The translations under genes and the position numbers were made by a program. Of a stretch of 15,350 nt of DNA, positions 14,890 to 15,350 are shown one piece after another. The DNA is from Natronoplasma sp964602715 (GTDB lineage Archaea; Thermoplasmatota; Thermoplasmata; Halarchaeoplasmatales; Halarchaeoplasmataceae), in contig CAZRSB010000048.1 of NCBI GenBank assembly GCA_964602715.1, forward strand, positions 1 through 15,350, read 5' to 3'. Numbering within the stretch: position 1 is the first letter of the stretch; each line of letters begins with the position of its first letter. The notes under the pieces are model-generated. The model ran no database searches. It saw nothing but the letters and a program-made list of their open reading frames with translations, and was not told the origin of the DNA.

Positions 14890-15102
14890 TTGTCTTGAAA
14901 ATTATTTCCTGTTCAATTAGTGCAGTGTAGTTGTCCCGGAAAACAAAAAAAGAAATATTTAACTTAATCAATATGATTACGAGAACTTTTTTGAGTAAGC
15001 GTCGGAAATAAAATTTCTAACTAAAGACAAAAAACAAATTTTGTCGAAGAGTAGGAATTTATTCCTACGGGGTTATATCTTCATATATGTTTTTTATTTT
15101 AT
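14890..15102. other. Intergenic region between secG and ubiB
   Basis: No convincing gene lies here. The part next to ubiB is AT-rich promoter DNA. The part next to secG holds several inverted repeats (15005-15068) and T-rich stretches, annotated separately. Confidence 0.6.
15005..15068 (-). terminator. Hairpin series behind secG
   Basis: In transcription order on the minus strand there are three inverted repeats. GTAGGAAT/ATTCCTAC (15051-15068) is a perfect 8-base match around 2 bases. GACAAAA/TTTTGTC (15026-15045) is a 7-base stem with a 6-base loop. GAAAT/ATTTC (15005-15017) is a 5-base stem. T tracts lie within and between them (TTTGTTTTTTG). A composite terminator or 3'-end stabilising structure of the secG message is the simplest explanation; a small RNA is an alternative. 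Confidence 0.45.
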
Positions 15103-15270
15103 TCAAACTGGCCATTGCCACTTCGCTACTTCAACGACGATAATAGTGATGATAACAAATGCAACTACAAGTCTAGGATCCAATTTAGGTCCTTTTTCCT
15201 CTTCCTCGTCGAAATATCGCATCAAACCAGCTGCGGATTGAAAACCTCCACCTTGCTTTTGCTTGGCCAT
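15103..15270 (-). CDS. secG: Preprotein translocase subunit SecG (Sec61-beta type)
   Basis: The 55-residue protein is a typical archaeal Sec61-beta/SecG, the small tail-anchored subunit of the SecYEG translocon in the cytoplasmic membrane. The cytosolic N-terminus has the conserved glycine-rich and AGLMRYFDEEE region (residues 7-25), followed by KGPKLDPR and a single membrane helix, LVVAFVIITIIVVEVA (34-49), with a short WQWPV end. The start at 15270 follows a TATA box centred about 26 bases upstream, with no ribosome site, so the message is probably leaderless. It is a single-gene unit: ubiB begins 254 bases downstream with its own promoter, and a hairpin series lies just behind the stop. 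Confidence 0.95.
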   Translation of the reverse strand: MAKQKQGGGFQSAAGLMRYFDEEEEKGPKLDPRLVVAFVIITIIVVEVAKWQWPV

Positions 15271-15290
15271 ATTCGTATCTAAAATACCCT

Positions 15291-15303
15291 ATCTATTTAA
15301 TCG
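15291..15303 (-). promoter_or_regulatory. TATA box of secG
   Basis: Minus-strand CGATTAAATAGAT is centred about 26 bases before the secG ATG, which places the transcription start at the A of the start codon (leaderless). It would overlap the stop codon of the possible upstream gene. Confidence 0.5.
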
Positions 15304-15350
15304 TTTCGCTTCAAGGCAACTATCTCATGACTTATTTTTTTATTAAGTAT
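15297..15350 (-). CDS. Possible 3' end of an upstream gene (partial)
   Basis: One minus-strand frame is open from the window edge to a TAA at 15297-15299, encoding a 17-residue end ILNKKISHEIVALKRND. The other two frames contain stops near the edge. Seventeen open codons happen often by chance, so this is weak. The residues look protein-like, but I recognise no family. Confidence 0.3.
   Translation of the reverse strand: MLNKKISHEIVALKRND

Noticed and set aside
14849..14971. N-terminal extension of UbiB by 41 residues
   Set aside because: It begins at ATT, contains promoter-like AT-rich DNA, and the normal family start fits the ATG at 14848.
1..15350. CRISPR array, tRNA, rRNA, insertion sequence, toxin-antitoxin or defence system
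   Set aside because: I looked on both strands and found no spaced repeats, cloverleaf-like sequence, transposase or defence-type proteins.

Overview
The window reads as ordinary archaeal chromosome, most likely euryarchaeal, AT-rich, with acidic and lysine-rich proteins. The archaeal assignment rests on several independent markers. These are GatD plus GatE (the archaea-specific Glu-tRNA(Gln) amidotransferase), a Dph2-type diphthamide enzyme, a Sec61-beta/SecG translocon subunit, an AlaX editing protein, an Lrp/AsnC-type RAM protein, an LSm-like protein, an MfnA-type decarboxylase, and TATA-box promoters placed about 22-30 bases upstream of leaderless starts. I cannot name the genus. MfnA alone does not prove methanogenesis, because relatives of it also supply beta-alanine for coenzyme A.

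Layout from left to right. A small DnaJ-like zinc-ribbon protein (minus) diverges from a 47-residue leaderless ORF (plus). An M29 aminopeptidase and the alanyl-tRNA editing protein AlaX follow as a minus-strand pair. Divergently, gatD, gatE and a HEAT-repeat protein form a tight plus-strand operon, followed by cutA, a PrsW-like membrane protease, mfnA and dph2. PrsW, mfnA and dph2 look co-transcribed: the gap between prsW and mfnA is 2 bases, and mfnA and dph2 overlap by 4 bases. Dph2 meets a minus-strand block: RAM protein, a 56-residue unknown protein, LSm-like protein, an aldo/keto reductase with two iron-sulfur motifs, a UbiB/ABC1 kinase-like protein and SecG. The last 54 bases may hold the 3' end of another minus-strand gene.

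Functionally the window leans toward translation and its quality control. AlaX clears mischarged tRNA(Ala), GatDE makes Gln-tRNA(Gln), Dph2 starts diphthamide on EF2, and SecG serves protein export. The rest is metabolism (MfnA, aldo/keto reductase), proteolysis (M29, PrsW), metal handling (CutA), membrane or isoprenoid biology (UbiB) and regulation (RAM, LSm). I see no mobile element, CRISPR array, phage gene, tRNA or rRNA.

I did not find a clear undescribed system. The best leads are the HEAT-repeat protein starting two bases after gatE, three small genes that are easily overlooked (372-515, 11211-11381, and secG at 15103-15270), a 12-base palindrome touching the dph2 start codon, and a run of hairpins behind secG.
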